64,000 nucleotides of DNA from SSF14 sp046331245 (GTDB lineage: Bacteria; Actinomycetota; Acidimicrobiia; Acidimicrobiales; Microtrichaceae): positions 1 through 64,000 of the forward strand of contig JAXLRH010000007.1 of assembly GCA_046331245.1 (NCBI GenBank), written 5' to 3'. Below, in pieces: positions 35,124 through 43,757 of the stretch; within the stretch, counting starts at the first letter, position 1, and every line of letters starts with the position of its first letter. A program made the translations under genes and the position numbers. The notes below the pieces were generated by a model, which had not been told where the DNA came from, searched no databases, and saw nothing but the letters and a program-made list of their open reading frames with translations.

Positions 35124-35996
35124 ATGAAGAAGTTCCTGACCAAGTTGGCGTTGCCGGGCATCCTGGCCGCGACGTCACTGCTGGCGACGGCGTGTCCGCC
35201 TCCGGCCTCATCGACTCCCGTCAACTGGGCGTTCAAGGCCACGCAGGTGACCGTGAACTCCAGCCAGGACGAGGTCCGCGATCCGATCTTCGGCGCCTGC
35301 ATCAGCTTCACCGGCTGCAGCGACGAGCCCTACGTCCTCAACGTCAACTTCCGTGTGAAGATCGGCGCCGCCGGCTCCGCTCAGACGTTCGTCACCGGTA
35401 GCCGCGACAACGCCCAGGGCTCGATGAACCCCGGCCAGACCAACGCCGTCACGGGCAACGCCCAGGCCAAGGCCACGTTCAGCAACGTGATCCCGCTCGA
35501 CGTGCTCGACCTCACCGACGCCAACAACCACCTCGAGGTGCTCGGCTCCTACGTGTGGGCCCTCGAAGAGGACACTGTCGGCGTGGGCGCCGCGGCCAAC
35601 AGCGTCGCCACCGTCCTGAAGGACGCGCTGAACTCGACGCTGGCCGCCGGCTCGCTTCCGAGCGACCTCAGCTCGCTCCTCAGCATCATCACGTCGAACC
35701 TGGGCAGCGCCTTCATCCTGCTGGCGCAGAACATCCCGCTCCTCGGCCTCGGTGACGACATCATGGGCGGCGGCATGTACGTCGGTCTCGCGGTGAAGGG
35801 CGGCCTGGCCGACATCATCAACAGCTCGATCGCCTCGACGCCGTTCCCGAACATCGCCATCCCCGTGGTGGACCTCCCGCCGGACATCACCCACGGCGGC
35901 TTCTACACCACGACGGCCTCGAAGGACTTCAACGGCCAGAGCTGGAGCTGCTGCGGCGGCCAGCACACCTGGAACTTCAACGCCGGTCCGGCCTGA
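35124..35996 (+). CDS. Secreted lipoprotein of unknown function
   Basis: The 290-residue product starts with a lipoprotein signal (LATAC, Cys24) followed by PPP. The mature part is low in charge and looks all-beta at the start (NWAFKATQVTVNSSQDEVRD, YVLNVNFRVKIG), with C-terminal glycine- and isoleucine-rich stretches (LLGLGDDIMGGGMYVGLAV) and a final WSCCGGQHTWNF. There are four further Cys residues that could form two disulfides. A perfect AGGAGG lies before the ATG and a strong terminator follows, so the gene is a stand-alone, probably highly expressed unit. I do not recognise the family. Confidence 0.85.
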   Translation: MKKFLTKLALPGILAATSLLATACPPPASSTPVNWAFKATQVTVNSSQDEVRDPIFGACISFTGCSDEPYVLNVNFRVKIGAAGSAQTFVTGSRDNAQGSMNPGQTNAVTGNAQAKATFSNVIPLDVLDLTDANNHLEVLGSYVWALEEDTVGVGAAANSVATVLKDALNSTLAAGSLPSDLSSLLSIITSNLGSAFILLAQNIPLLGLGDDIMGGGMYVGLAVKGGLADIINSSIASTPFPNIAIPVVDLPPDITHGGFYTTTASKDFNGQSWSCCGGQHTWNFNAGPA

Positions 35997-36019
35997 TCGT
36001 TCCTCACCGAACGGAACGG

Positions 36020-36043
36020 AACCCGGGGCTTCGGCCCCGGGTT
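36020..36043 (+). terminator. Rho-independent terminator after the lipoprotein gene
   Basis: A perfect 10-bp stem (AACCCGGGGC / GCCCCGGGTT) with a TTCG tetraloop is followed by TTCGTCGTTTT. It begins 24 bp beyond the stop. Confidence 0.85.
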
Positions 36044-36101
36044 TCGTCGTTTTCGGGCAACCGTCGGGCACGTCGGGAACGCACAGCCGCGCCTTGCGCG
36101 A

Positions 36102-36121
36102 ATGTTACCGACGGGTAACAT
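36102..36121. promoter_or_regulatory. Palindromic operator overlapping the -10 box of the acyl-CoA dehydrogenase gene
   Basis: ATGTTACC (36102-36109) and GGTAACAT (36114-36121) are perfect inverted arms separated by GACG. The right arm ends in TAACAT, which lies 7 nt before the ATG at 36129 and fits the leaderless -10 position. Arm length and spacing suit a TetR-family repressor that responds to acyl-CoA; no such regulator gene is in the window. Confidence 0.7.
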
Positions 36122-36128
36122 AGGGACC

Positions 36129-37928
36129 ATGTCTGACTACCGGGCCCCCATCAAAGACGCGCTGTTCACCCTCCGCCACATCGGCGAGATCGAGGACCTC
36201 GCGAAGACCGAGCGCTACGCCCACGCCGACTACGACACCGTCGCCTCGGTGCTCGAGGAGCAGGGCCGGTTCATGCAGGAGGTCTTCGGCCCGCTCAACC
36301 GCACCGGCGACGTCGAGGGCCTGAAGCTGGAGAACGGCGTTGTCACCACGCCGTCCGGCTTCAAGGAGGCGTACGCGAAGTTCGTCGACGCCGGTTGGCA
36401 GGGGCTCAACGCCGAGGAGGAGTTCGGCGGGGCCGGCTTCCCCGAGGCCGTCTTCACGCTCGCGCTCGAGTTCATGACCGCGGCCAACGGCGCGCTCACG
36501 ATGTGCCCCGGCCTCACCACCGGCGCCATCGAGTGCCTCCAGCACTGGGGCACCGAGGAGCAGAAGGAGGTGTACCTCCGCAAGCTGGTCACCGGCGAGT
36601 GGACCGGCACGATGAACCTCACCGAGCCGCAGGCCGGCTCCGACGTCGGCCTCTGCACGACGAAGGCCGAGCCGCAGGGCGACGGCACCTACAAGATCTC
36701 GGGCACCAAGATCTTCATCAGCTTCGGCGAGCACGACATGGCCGAGAACATCATCCACCTCGTGCTGGCCCGCATCCCCGGCGCTGCGCCCGGCACCAAG
36801 GGCATCTCGCTCTTCCTCGTGCCCAAGTTCATGGTCAACGCCGACGGCTCGCTCGGCGACCGCAACGACGTGTCGTGCGTGTCGATCGAGCACAAGATGG
36901 GCATCCACGCGTCTCCCACCTGCGTGCTCAGCTACGGCGACGAGGGCGGGGCCATCGGCTTCCTCGTGGGCGAAGAGGGCCAGGGCATGCGCGCCATGTT
37001 CACGATGATGAACAGCGCCCGTCTCGCGGTGGGCATCCAGGGCGTGGCCCTCGGCGACGCCGCCTACCAGAAGGCGCTGATCTACAGCCAGGAGCGCAAG
37101 CAGGGCAAGGCCATCGGCGGCGGCAGCCACGAGCCGGCGTTCATCATCGAGCACCCCGACGTTCGTCGCATGCTCATGATGATGCGCAGCCAGATCGACG
37201 CCATGCGCGCCCTCATCTGCTACAACGCCGCGGCCATCGACTTCTCCCGCACGCACTCGGACCCCGAGCTGAAGGAGCAGTGGAGCGAGATCGCCGAGCT
37301 GCTCACGCCGGTCACCAAGGCGTGGTGCACCGACGTCGGCATGGACGTCACGTCGACCGCCATCCAGATCTTCGGCGGCATGGGCTTCATCGAGGAGTCG
37401 GGCGTGGCCCAGCACTTCCGCGATGCCCGCATCGCCCCGATCTACGAGGGCACGAACGGCATCCAGGCGATGGACCTCGTCGGCCGCAAGCTGCCCATGC
37501 GCATGGGCGGCGTCGTCAACGACCACTTCGCCCGCATCCGCGCGACCATCGCCGAGCTCGAGGGCACGACCGAGCTGAAGGCGCTCGCCGCGCCGCTGCA
37601 GGCCGGGCTCGAGTCGCTCGAGGCCGCCACGAACTGGATCTTCGAGAACGGTCTCGCCGACCCGAAGGAGGCCCTCGCCGGCGCCACGCCGTACCTCGAG
37701 ATGTTCGGCGTCGTCACCGGCGGCTGGTTCTCGGCCCGCCTCGCCCTCGCGGCGCTCGGCGAGCTCAACGACGGGTCCGACGACACCGGCTACCTCAAGG
37801 CGCGGATCGCGTCGGCGAGCTTCTTCATCGAGCAGCTCGTGCCGCGTGCCGCCGGCTACCTGCCGTCGGTCACCGCCGGTGCGTCCGGTCTCTACGAGAT
37901 CGACGCCACCCACCTCGCGTCGGCCTGA
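36129..37928 (+). CDS. Acyl-CoA dehydrogenase (long DmdC/FadE-like form)
   Basis: The 599-residue flavoenzyme oxidises an acyl-CoA to the trans-2-enoyl-CoA. It has the usual three ACAD domains (TGTMNLTEPQAGSDVG and KIFISFGEHD for FAD binding; GVAQHFRDARIAPIYEGTNGIQAMDLVGRKL with the catalytic Glu region) plus a roughly 120-residue C-terminal extension typical of the 3-methylmercaptopropionyl-CoA dehydrogenase-like (DmdC) and related long-chain subgroup. The substrate is uncertain. The ATG at 36129 is chosen from homology and the TAACAT box. Transcription is likely repressed through the palindrome just upstream. Confidence 0.92.
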   Translation: MSDYRAPIKDALFTLRHIGEIEDLAKTERYAHADYDTVASVLEEQGRFMQEVFGPLNRTGDVEGLKLENGVVTTPSGFKEAYAKFVDAGWQGLNAEEEFGGAGFPEAVFTLALEFMTAANGALTMCPGLTTGAIECLQHWGTEEQKEVYLRKLVTGEWTGTMNLTEPQAGSDVGLCTTKAEPQGDGTYKISGTKIFISFGEHDMAENIIHLVLARIPGAAPGTKGISLFLVPKFMVNADGSLGDRNDVSCVSIEHKMGIHASPTCVLSYGDEGGAIGFLVGEEGQGMRAMFTMMNSARLAVGIQGVALGDAAYQKALIYSQERKQGKAIGGGSHEPAFIIEHPDVRRMLMMMRSQIDAMRALICYNAAAIDFSRTHSDPELKEQWSEIAELLTPVTKAWCTDVGMDVTSTAIQIFGGMGFIEESGVAQHFRDARIAPIYEGTNGIQAMDLVGRKLPMRMGGVVNDHFARIRATIAELEGTTELKALAAPLQAGLESLEAATNWIFENGLADPKEALAGATPYLEMFGVVTGGWFSARLALAALGELNDGSDDTGYLKARIASASFFIEQLVPRAAGYLPSVTAGASGLYEIDATHLASA

Positions 37929-37969
37929 CCGACCGGGCCTCCGCCGCTGGGCGGTAGCCTTCCCTCACC

Positions 37970-38569
37970 ATGTTGGACCATGTCTTCACCGACGCGATCG
38001 GTGCGCTCCGCGATGCCCTCGAGAAAGCACTGCTCGAGCGGCAGGCGTTCGAGGAGCGCTTCCAGGCCGACGTGCTGCTGGGCGACCTGACCTGGGAAAC
38101 CTCGTACTCGCTCCCGGGCGAGGGGTCGCCGCCGCGCATCCGGTGCGACATCACGCTCGACTGGCCCACGTGGTCGCAGACGGCGTACCGCTCCTGGTAC
38201 CTCGAGGAGGAGCTCGTCGATCCTCCGCACATCGACATCGAGGTCGTGCTCCGCATCCAGCGGCTGTCGTCGGCCGCCGATCCGCAGCTCGTGCTCAACG
38301 CGCTGCCACTCGAGAGCCCGCCGATCGGGCCGGAGCGGCTGCGTCGCGGTGGCCCCACCCTCGAGGCGAGCTACGGCGACGACCTCGACGACGTCGAGCA
38401 CGCCATCGAGGTCTCCTACGAGGGCTCCTACGAGCTCGACGAGCAGAGCCTCGCCGACGGCTCGATCCTCGACGACCACTTCTCCGCGATGGGTGGCTGG
38501 ATCAGCTCCACCCTGGTTCGGCTCGGCGATCTCTCGATGGCCCACCTACCACCCATCGTCGACGACTGA
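37970..38569 (+). CDS. Conserved-looking hypothetical protein
   Basis: The 199-residue acidic protein has no signal peptide or membrane segment. After a helical start (IGALRDALEKALLERQAFEERFQADVLLGDLTWETSYSL) it is mainly beta-strand-like, with WPTWSQTAYRSWYLEEELVDPPHIDIEVVLRIQRL and many Asp and Glu near the end. I do not recognise a family. The reading frame shows strong GC third-position bias and a TAGCCT box 9 nt before the ATG, which support a real gene. It lies 42 bp after the acyl-CoA dehydrogenase and is convergent with the crotonase. Confidence 0.75.
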   Translation: MLDHVFTDAIGALRDALEKALLERQAFEERFQADVLLGDLTWETSYSLPGEGSPPRIRCDITLDWPTWSQTAYRSWYLEEELVDPPHIDIEVVLRIQRLSSAADPQLVLNALPLESPPIGPERLRRGGPTLEASYGDDLDDVEHAIEVSYEGSYELDEQSLADGSILDDHFSAMGGWISSTLVRLGDLSMAHLPPIVDD

Positions 38570-38594
38570 CCTCTCATGGCCTCGGCCAGCTCCG

Positions 38595-39431
38595 TCAGGC
38601 GCGCTTGGGGAGCTCCTCGAACGTGGCAGGGCGCTTGTCGGCCTTCGCGCCGAACTCCTCCATCATGTCGCCCGGCTGGAACATGCCGCTCTGCCAGCCG
38701 GCCATGTAGCGGAGGCTGTCGGCGACGGTGTGATCGCGGGTGAAGTTGATCATCTCCTTGGTGCCCCAGATGGCGAGCGGCGACTTCGTGGCGATGCGCG
38801 CAGCGATGTCGAGCACGCCGGCGACAAGTGACTCGTGGTCGTCGAACACCTCGTTGACGAGGCCCACCTCGCGGGCCCGTGCCGCGCTCATGCGGTCGCC
38901 CGTGTAGGCGAGCTCCCGGGCGATGCCCTCGGGGATGATCTTCGGCAGGCGCTGCAGCGTGCCGACGTCGGCGGTCATGCCGATGTTGATCTCCTGGATG
39001 CAGAAGAACGCGTCGGCGCTCGCGTACCGCATGTCGGCGGCGCACACCATGTCGACGGCCCCGCCGATGCAGCCACCCTGGATGGCGGTGAGCACGGGCA
39101 TGCGCACCTGCTCGAGGACGGAGAACGACTGCTGCAACCGCTGCACCGTCTGCCAGAGGTTGGCGCGCTGGCGACCGGCCTCGGTGACGCCGGCGTCGCC
39201 GAGGAGACCGGACCCGGGGTCGGTGAACACCGAGAGGTCCATGCCGGCGGAGAAGTGCCGGCCGGTGGAGCTGATGACGATGACCCGGGCCGAGGCCTCG
39301 GCGTCGATGCCGCTCACCAGTTCGGGCAGCTCGCTCCAGAACCCCGCCGTCATGGTGTTGAGCTCGTCGGGACGGTTGAGGCACAGGTGGGCCACCCCGT
39401 CGTGGATGTCGACGTCGAAACAGCTGGTCAT
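38595..39431 (-). CDS. Crotonase family, delta3,5-delta2,4-dienoyl-CoA isomerase-like
   Basis: The 278-residue crotonase has oxyanion-hole strands GRHFSAGMDLSVF and AIQGGCIGGAVDMVCAADMRYAS. The active-site stretch FCIQEINIGMTADVGTLQRLPKIIPEG closely matches eukaryotic and bacterial dienoyl-CoA isomerases (ECH1), which use acidic residues at the positions of this Glu and Asp. It would shift conjugated double bonds in unsaturated fatty-acyl-CoA. TACTGT lies 6 nt before the ATG. It is not in an operon with the acyl-CoA dehydrogenase at 36129 but shares the pathway. Confidence 0.88.
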   Translation of the reverse strand: MTSCFDVDIHDGVAHLCLNRPDELNTMTAGFWSELPELVSGIDAEASARVIVISSTGRHFSAGMDLSVFTDPGSGLLGDAGVTEAGRQRANLWQTVQRLQQSFSVLEQVRMPVLTAIQGGCIGGAVDMVCAADMRYASADAFFCIQEINIGMTADVGTLQRLPKIIPEGIARELAYTGDRMSAARAREVGLVNEVFDDHESLVAGVLDIAARIATKSPLAIWGTKEMINFTRDHTVADSLRYMAGWQSGMFQPGDMMEEFGAKADKRPATFEELPKRA

Positions 39432-39437
39432 CCCGAA

Positions 39438-39456
39438 ACAGTACCGCCGCTACGCT
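39438..39456. promoter_or_regulatory. Divergent leaderless promoters of the crotonase and aminopeptidase genes
   Basis: Minus strand: TACTGT (39443-39438) ends 6 nt before the ATG at 39431. Plus strand: TACGCT (39451-39456) ends 8 nt before the TTG at 39465, which supports that unusual start. Confidence 0.55.
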
Positions 39457-39464
39457 GGGGCGCC

Positions 39465-42020
39465 TTGAACGCGCACCGGCTCAACCGCGACGTCATCCCC
39501 AGCGCCTACCGCCTGTCGCTCGGCACCGACATCGGCGCCGGCACCTTCTCCGGCACGGTGACCGTCACCGCCGAAGTGGCGGTCGCGACGGCGGAGATCG
39601 TCTGCAACGCCGTCGGGCTCACCGTCCACGAGGCGACCGTCACCGCCGGCGACCGCGTCCTCACTGCGACGACGCGGCTCGACGAGGCCACCGAGCGGCT
39701 CTTCCTCGACGTCGGCGAGGAGCTCGCGCCGGGGCCGATCACCATCGACCTGTCCTTCGACGGCGAGCTCGGCAGCCAGCTCGTGGGCTTCTACGCGTCG
39801 AACTTCACCGTCGACGACGAGCCCCATCAGATGGCGGTCACGCAGTTCGAGGCGCCCTACGCGCGTCGGGCGTTCCCCTGCTGGGACGAGCCCGAGTTCA
39901 AGGCGACGTTCACGATCAGCCTCACGTGCGACACCGGGCTCACCGCCGTGTCCAACGGCCCCGAGATCGCTCGCACCGAGGTGGATGCCGGCCCCGACGG
40001 CACGACGCGGACCCGTTTTGACTTCGCCGAGACGATGCCGATGTCGACCTACCTCGTGGCGTGGGTCATCGGTGAGCTGGAGACCAGCGAGACGGTGCGC
40101 GGCGGCTCCACCGACATCCGCGTCATCCACCGACCGGGCCAGGGGCACCTCACGTCGTTCGCGCTCGAATGCGCGGCGCACGCCGTCGGCTGGTTCGAGG
40201 AGTACTACGGGATCGCCTACCCCGGGGCCAAGCTCGATCTCGTCGCCGTGCCCGACTTCGCGTTCGGCGCGATGGAGAACCTGGGCTGCGTCACCTTCCG
40301 CGAGAACCTGCTGCTGATCGACCCCGAGCGGTCCAACCGCTCGGAGCAGGAGCGGGCGGCCACGGTCATCGAGCACGAGATCGCGCACATGTGGTTCGGC
40401 GACCTCGTGACGATGCAGTGGTGGAACGGCATCTGGCTCAACGAGGCCTTCGCCACGTTCATGGAGTTCTGCTGCGCCGACGACTTCCGCCCCGAGTGGG
40501 AGATCTGGACGTCGTTCGGCCTGTCGAAGTCGCAGGCGTTCGAGACCGACGCGCTCGCCCACACGCGTCCGATCGAGTTCGAGGTGGTCACGCCGGCCGA
40601 CGCCGAGGCCATGTTCGACATCCTCACCTACGAGAAGGGCGCGTCCGTGCTGCGGATGTTCGAGCGCTGGGCCGGCGCCGACGCGTTCCGCGAGGGCGTC
40701 CGCCGGTACCTGAGCCGTCACGCGTACGGCAACACCGACACCCCCGACCTGTGGTCTGCGCTCGCCGAAGCAACCGGCGCCGACGTGAGCGCCATGATGA
40801 ACACCTGGATCCTCCAGGGCGGCCACCCGCTGGTGTCGGTCCGCGCCGAGGGCTCCACGCTCGTGCTCGACCAGTGCCGTTTCGAGTTCGCCGGCGGCGA
40901 TCCGGTGGAGCCCGCCACGTGGCTGGTCCCCGTTCGCCTCATGGGCGTCGCCGGCGGCACGCCGTTCGAGCGGACGCTGATGCTGTCGGAGGCGTCCACC
41001 ACGGTCGAGCTCGACGGCGCGGTCGACTGGGTGGACGTGAACGCCGGCTTCACCGGGTTCTACCGCTCGCAGTACTCACCGGAGCTGCGCGCCGCGCTGC
41101 ACGCCGTCGTGGGCGACCTGTCGTCGCTCGACCGCTACGCGCTCGTCGACGACGCGTGGGCGCTGCTGCTCGCCGGTCGCATCGAGCTCGAGGAGCTCGC
41201 CGACACGCTGCGCGCCGTCGCGTCGGTCGAGGCCGAGCCGTCGGTGTGGCGTCGCATCGCCGGCGTGGTCGCCGGGGTCGCGTCGTTCGCCACCGATGCC
41301 GACCGCGACGCGCTCGCAGAGTTCGTCACCGGGCTGATCGGCGAGCGCCTGCTGCCGGGCGACCGGGTCGCTCCGGACTCGACCAGCGTCGACCGCGACC
41401 TCCGCTCGGTGCTGTTCCGCCTCGGCGGCACGATCGGCCGCATCGCCTGGGTGATCGACGAGGCGCGGACGCTGTTCGCCGGCCTTCCCGAGTCGATCAG
41501 CGGCGATCCCGAGCTGAGCGCCGCGGTGCTCGACGTGGTCGCCGCCAACGGAACCGAGGCCGACTTCGAGGCGCTGCTCGCGATGTTCCGCGACGCGTCG
41601 ACCCCGCAGGAGGAGCTGCGGGCGCTGTCGGCGCTCGCGCAGTTCCCCGACGAGTCGTTGACGCTGCGGCTCTGCGAGATGTGCGCGACCGAGGTCCGCA
41701 CGCAGAACGCCCCGTTCACTCTGGCGCAAGCCATGGGCAACCCGCAGGGCGGGGCTGCGACGTGGCGGTTCGTGTCGTCGCGCTGGGACGAGCTCGTGGC
41801 GCGGTTCCCCTCGTCGACGATCATCCGCATGGCCTCGGGCGTCCGCGCGTTCTCCGAGCCCGGCACCGCCGCCGACGTGCTGGCGTTCTTCGCCGACCAT
41901 CCGGTGCCCCAGGCCACCCTCACCCTCGAGCAGATCCTCGAGCGGGTGCGGGTCAACGTCGCCACCCGGGGACGACTCGGCGACGACTCGACGGGCGGGA
42001 TCCGCAACCACCTCCGATGA
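39465..42020 (+). CDS. pepN: Aminopeptidase N (M1 family)
   Basis: The 851-residue zinc aminopeptidase removes N-terminal residues from peptides. It has the N-terminal beta domain, the substrate motif GAMEN (268-272), the zinc site HEIAH (304-308) with the third ligand E327 in WNGIWLNEAFATF, and the C-terminal ERAP1-like helical domain. The cytoplasmic form is expected, as no signal peptide is seen. The start is a TTG (MNAHRLNRDVIPSAYRL), the only start that fits the family N-terminus and the TACGCT box; the open frame runs upstream through the antisense crotonase but is not coding. Its stop overlaps the phosphoesterase ATG. Confidence 0.94.
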   Translation: MNAHRLNRDVIPSAYRLSLGTDIGAGTFSGTVTVTAEVAVATAEIVCNAVGLTVHEATVTAGDRVLTATTRLDEATERLFLDVGEELAPGPITIDLSFDGELGSQLVGFYASNFTVDDEPHQMAVTQFEAPYARRAFPCWDEPEFKATFTISLTCDTGLTAVSNGPEIARTEVDAGPDGTTRTRFDFAETMPMSTYLVAWVIGELETSETVRGGSTDIRVIHRPGQGHLTSFALECAAHAVGWFEEYYGIAYPGAKLDLVAVPDFAFGAMENLGCVTFRENLLLIDPERSNRSEQERAATVIEHEIAHMWFGDLVTMQWWNGIWLNEAFATFMEFCCADDFRPEWEIWTSFGLSKSQAFETDALAHTRPIEFEVVTPADAEAMFDILTYEKGASVLRMFERWAGADAFREGVRRYLSRHAYGNTDTPDLWSALAEATGADVSAMMNTWILQGGHPLVSVRAEGSTLVLDQCRFEFAGGDPVEPATWLVPVRLMGVAGGTPFERTLMLSEASTTVELDGAVDWVDVNAGFTGFYRSQYSPELRAALHAVVGDLSSLDRYALVDDAWALLLAGRIELEELADTLRAVASVEAEPSVWRRIAGVVAGVASFATDADRDALAEFVTGLIGERLLPGDRVAPDSTSVDRDLRSVLFRLGGTIGRIAWVIDEARTLFAGLPESISGDPELSAAVLDVVAANGTEADFEALLAMFRDASTPQEELRALSALAQFPDESLTLRLCEMCATEVRTQNAPFTLAQAMGNPQGGAATWRFVSSRWDELVARFPSSTIIRMASGVRAFSEPGTAADVLAFFADHPVPQATLTLEQILERVRVNVATRGRLGDDSTGGIRNHLR

Positions 42021-43168
42021 TCGGGCTCACGGCGGGGCCGGTCGTCTTCGCCGTCGAGGACACGTCCGCGCAGGTGAGCTGGCGATCGGTGCCGTCGGGC
42101 CCCGTGACGGTCGAGTGCCACGGCGCACGCGTCGTCGCCGAGGGCGACGGCGGACCGGGCGTGGTCGACCTCACGGGGCTGACCCCGGCCACCGCGTACA
42201 CGGCGCGCGTGACGGTCGGAGCCGAGGTCGTGGCGGAGCTCCCGTTCCGCACGCTGCCGACCCCGCCGGGCGAGGAGCTGTTCCGCTTCGCCACCGTCGG
42301 CGACGTCCACCTCGGCCAGCTGGCCTTCGGGTTGCGGCGCCGCCTCACCGAACCCGACGCCGTCGTGCCACACCCGCTCCGCTGCGTTCGCGCCGCTGCC
42401 ACCGCGCTCGTCGCGTGGGGCGCGCGACGACTGGTGGTGAAGGGCGACTTCGTGAACGCCAACACCGACGAGCACTGGGCGATGGCGAGCGAGTTCGTGC
42501 AATCGCTGCCGATCCCCTGGGACGTCGTGCCCGGCAACCACGAGCTCGCCCACGGCCACGACCGACCCTTCGAGCGCGCCGCCGCGGCGGGCATCGACAT
42601 GGTGCGCGACGTCCGCCCGATCGACGTCGACGGTCTGCGTCTGGTGCTCGTGAACTCGGCGTCGGAGGAGGTCGAAATCGGCCGGCTGCACCACCTCAGC
42701 GAGCCGGTGAGCGAGGCGGCCGCTACCGCCGAGGGCGCAGCGATGGTGCTCGTCCACCATCAGCCGCAGCTCCCCCACGTGCCCCTCCACCTCCCCCGCG
42801 GCGTCGGCGCCCTCGCCGCCCGGCGGTTCGCCCGGGAACTGCGCGCGGCCAACCCGGCGTCGATGGGGTCGTCGGGCCACACGCATCGCTATCGACGACT
42901 CGATCTCGCGGGCCTGCCCTGGACCGAGGTCGGGTCGCCCAAGGACTTCCCCGGCGCGTGGGCCGGCTACGTCGTGCACGAGGGCGGCATTCGCCAGGTG
43001 GTACGCCGGGTCGACGACCGCGACTGCCTCGCGTGGCTCGACCACACCCGGCACGCCGCACTCGGCGCATGGGGGCTGTGGTCACCGGGCCGGCTGTCCG
43101 ACCGGTGCTTCACCTACGAATGGCCAGTGAGACGACGAGCAGGATCTGCGCGAGGTGGTAGGTCGTGA
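42017..43168 (+). CDS. Calcineurin-like metallophosphoesterase with N-terminal fibronectin-like domain
   Basis: The 383-residue protein has an N-terminal beta-sandwich of about 85 residues (PVVFAVEDTSAQVSWRSVP, DLTGLTPATAYTARV) and a phosphoesterase domain with ATVGDVHLGQ, VKGDFVNANTD, VPGNHEL, VLVHHQP and SGHTHRYR, the five metal and phosphate-binding blocks. GDVH, GDFVN and GNHE match the GDXH-GDXXD-GNHE scheme with F in place of the usual second Asp context. No signal peptide is visible. Its last 59 bp overlap the convergent YhhN gene. The substrate is unknown. Confidence 0.87.
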   Translation: MIGLTAGPVVFAVEDTSAQVSWRSVPSGPVTVECHGARVVAEGDGGPGVVDLTGLTPATAYTARVTVGAEVVAELPFRTLPTPPGEELFRFATVGDVHLGQLAFGLRRRLTEPDAVVPHPLRCVRAAATALVAWGARRLVVKGDFVNANTDEHWAMASEFVQSLPIPWDVVPGNHELAHGHDRPFERAAAAGIDMVRDVRPIDVDGLRLVLVNSASEEVEIGRLHHLSEPVSEAAATAEGAAMVLVHHQPQLPHVPLHLPRGVGALAARRFARELRAANPASMGSSGHTHRYRRLDLAGLPWTEVGSPKDFPGAWAGYVVHEGGIRQVVRRVDDRDCLAWLDHTRHAALGAWGLWSPGRLSDRCFTYEWPVRRRAGSARGGRS

Positions 43169-43757
43169 TGATCGCCATCCGGGCATACCGGAAGTCGGTG
43201 ACGAAACGCGACCAGCCGATGCAGAAGTCCGACAGGTAGAAGAGGAACGCGCCCACGATCGCGACGGCGACGCCCGAGCCCACGGCGCAGGTGACCATCA
43301 CCGAGATCGTCAGGATGTAGAGGAAGACGGGCACCGGCAGGCGACGGTCGACCTCCTGGGCACCCTTCACGATGGTGGGGCCGACGGCGGCGAGCAGCAT
43401 GAACGTGAGGACCGCTCCGACGAGGAGGCCGACGCCCGACACGCCGCCGTGCACGAGACCGACGATGTAGAGGACGTGGCCCACGAGGAACGACGCGAGG
43501 CCGGGCACGAAGTACGTCTCGACGTCCGGCAGCATCAGGAACACGTCACCCGCCAGCGAGCACACCAGCGCCGCCACGAACCACCATCGCATCGACGGCT
43601 CGGCCGGCGTGATGGCGATCGCTGCGGCGACGAGCGCGACCATCGTCGCCGGCTTGAGGACGTACTCGAGCGGACGGTTCTCCGCGGCGACGGCGTACCA
43701 GTCGGCGACGGCGACCAGCAGCGTGAGGCCGACGAGCAGCCAGGCGGTGGTGGTCAA
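43110..43757 (-). CDS. YhhN family membrane protein (lysoplasmalogenase-like)
   Basis: The 215-residue protein has seven to eight membrane segments and the YhhN features YVLKPATMVALVAAAI, CSLAGDVFLMLP, FLVGHVLYIVG and FLYLSDFCIGWSRF, with the conserved acidic and lysine residues of the TMEM86 lysoplasmalogenases. These hydrolyse vinyl-ether lysolipids; activity in this organism is not established. The start is read as the TTG that overlaps the stop of the ferredoxin reductase gene (TTGA). Its 3' end overlaps the phosphoesterase gene by 59 bp. Confidence 0.83.
   Translation of the reverse strand: MTTTAWLLVGLTLLVAVADWYAVAAENRPLEYVLKPATMVALVAAAIAITPAEPSMRWWFVAALVCSLAGDVFLMLPDVETYFVPGLASFLVGHVLYIVGLVHGGVSGVGLLVGAVLTFMLLAAVGPTIVKGAQEVDRRLPVPVFLYILTISVMVTCAVGSGVAVAIVGAFLFYLSDFCIGWSRFVTDFRYARMAIITTYHLAQILLVVSLAIRR

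Noticed and set aside
38835..39464. N-terminal extension of aminopeptidase N
   Set aside because: It is antisense to the crotonase gene and lacks family similarity; the TTG at 39465 with TACGCT upstream fits better.
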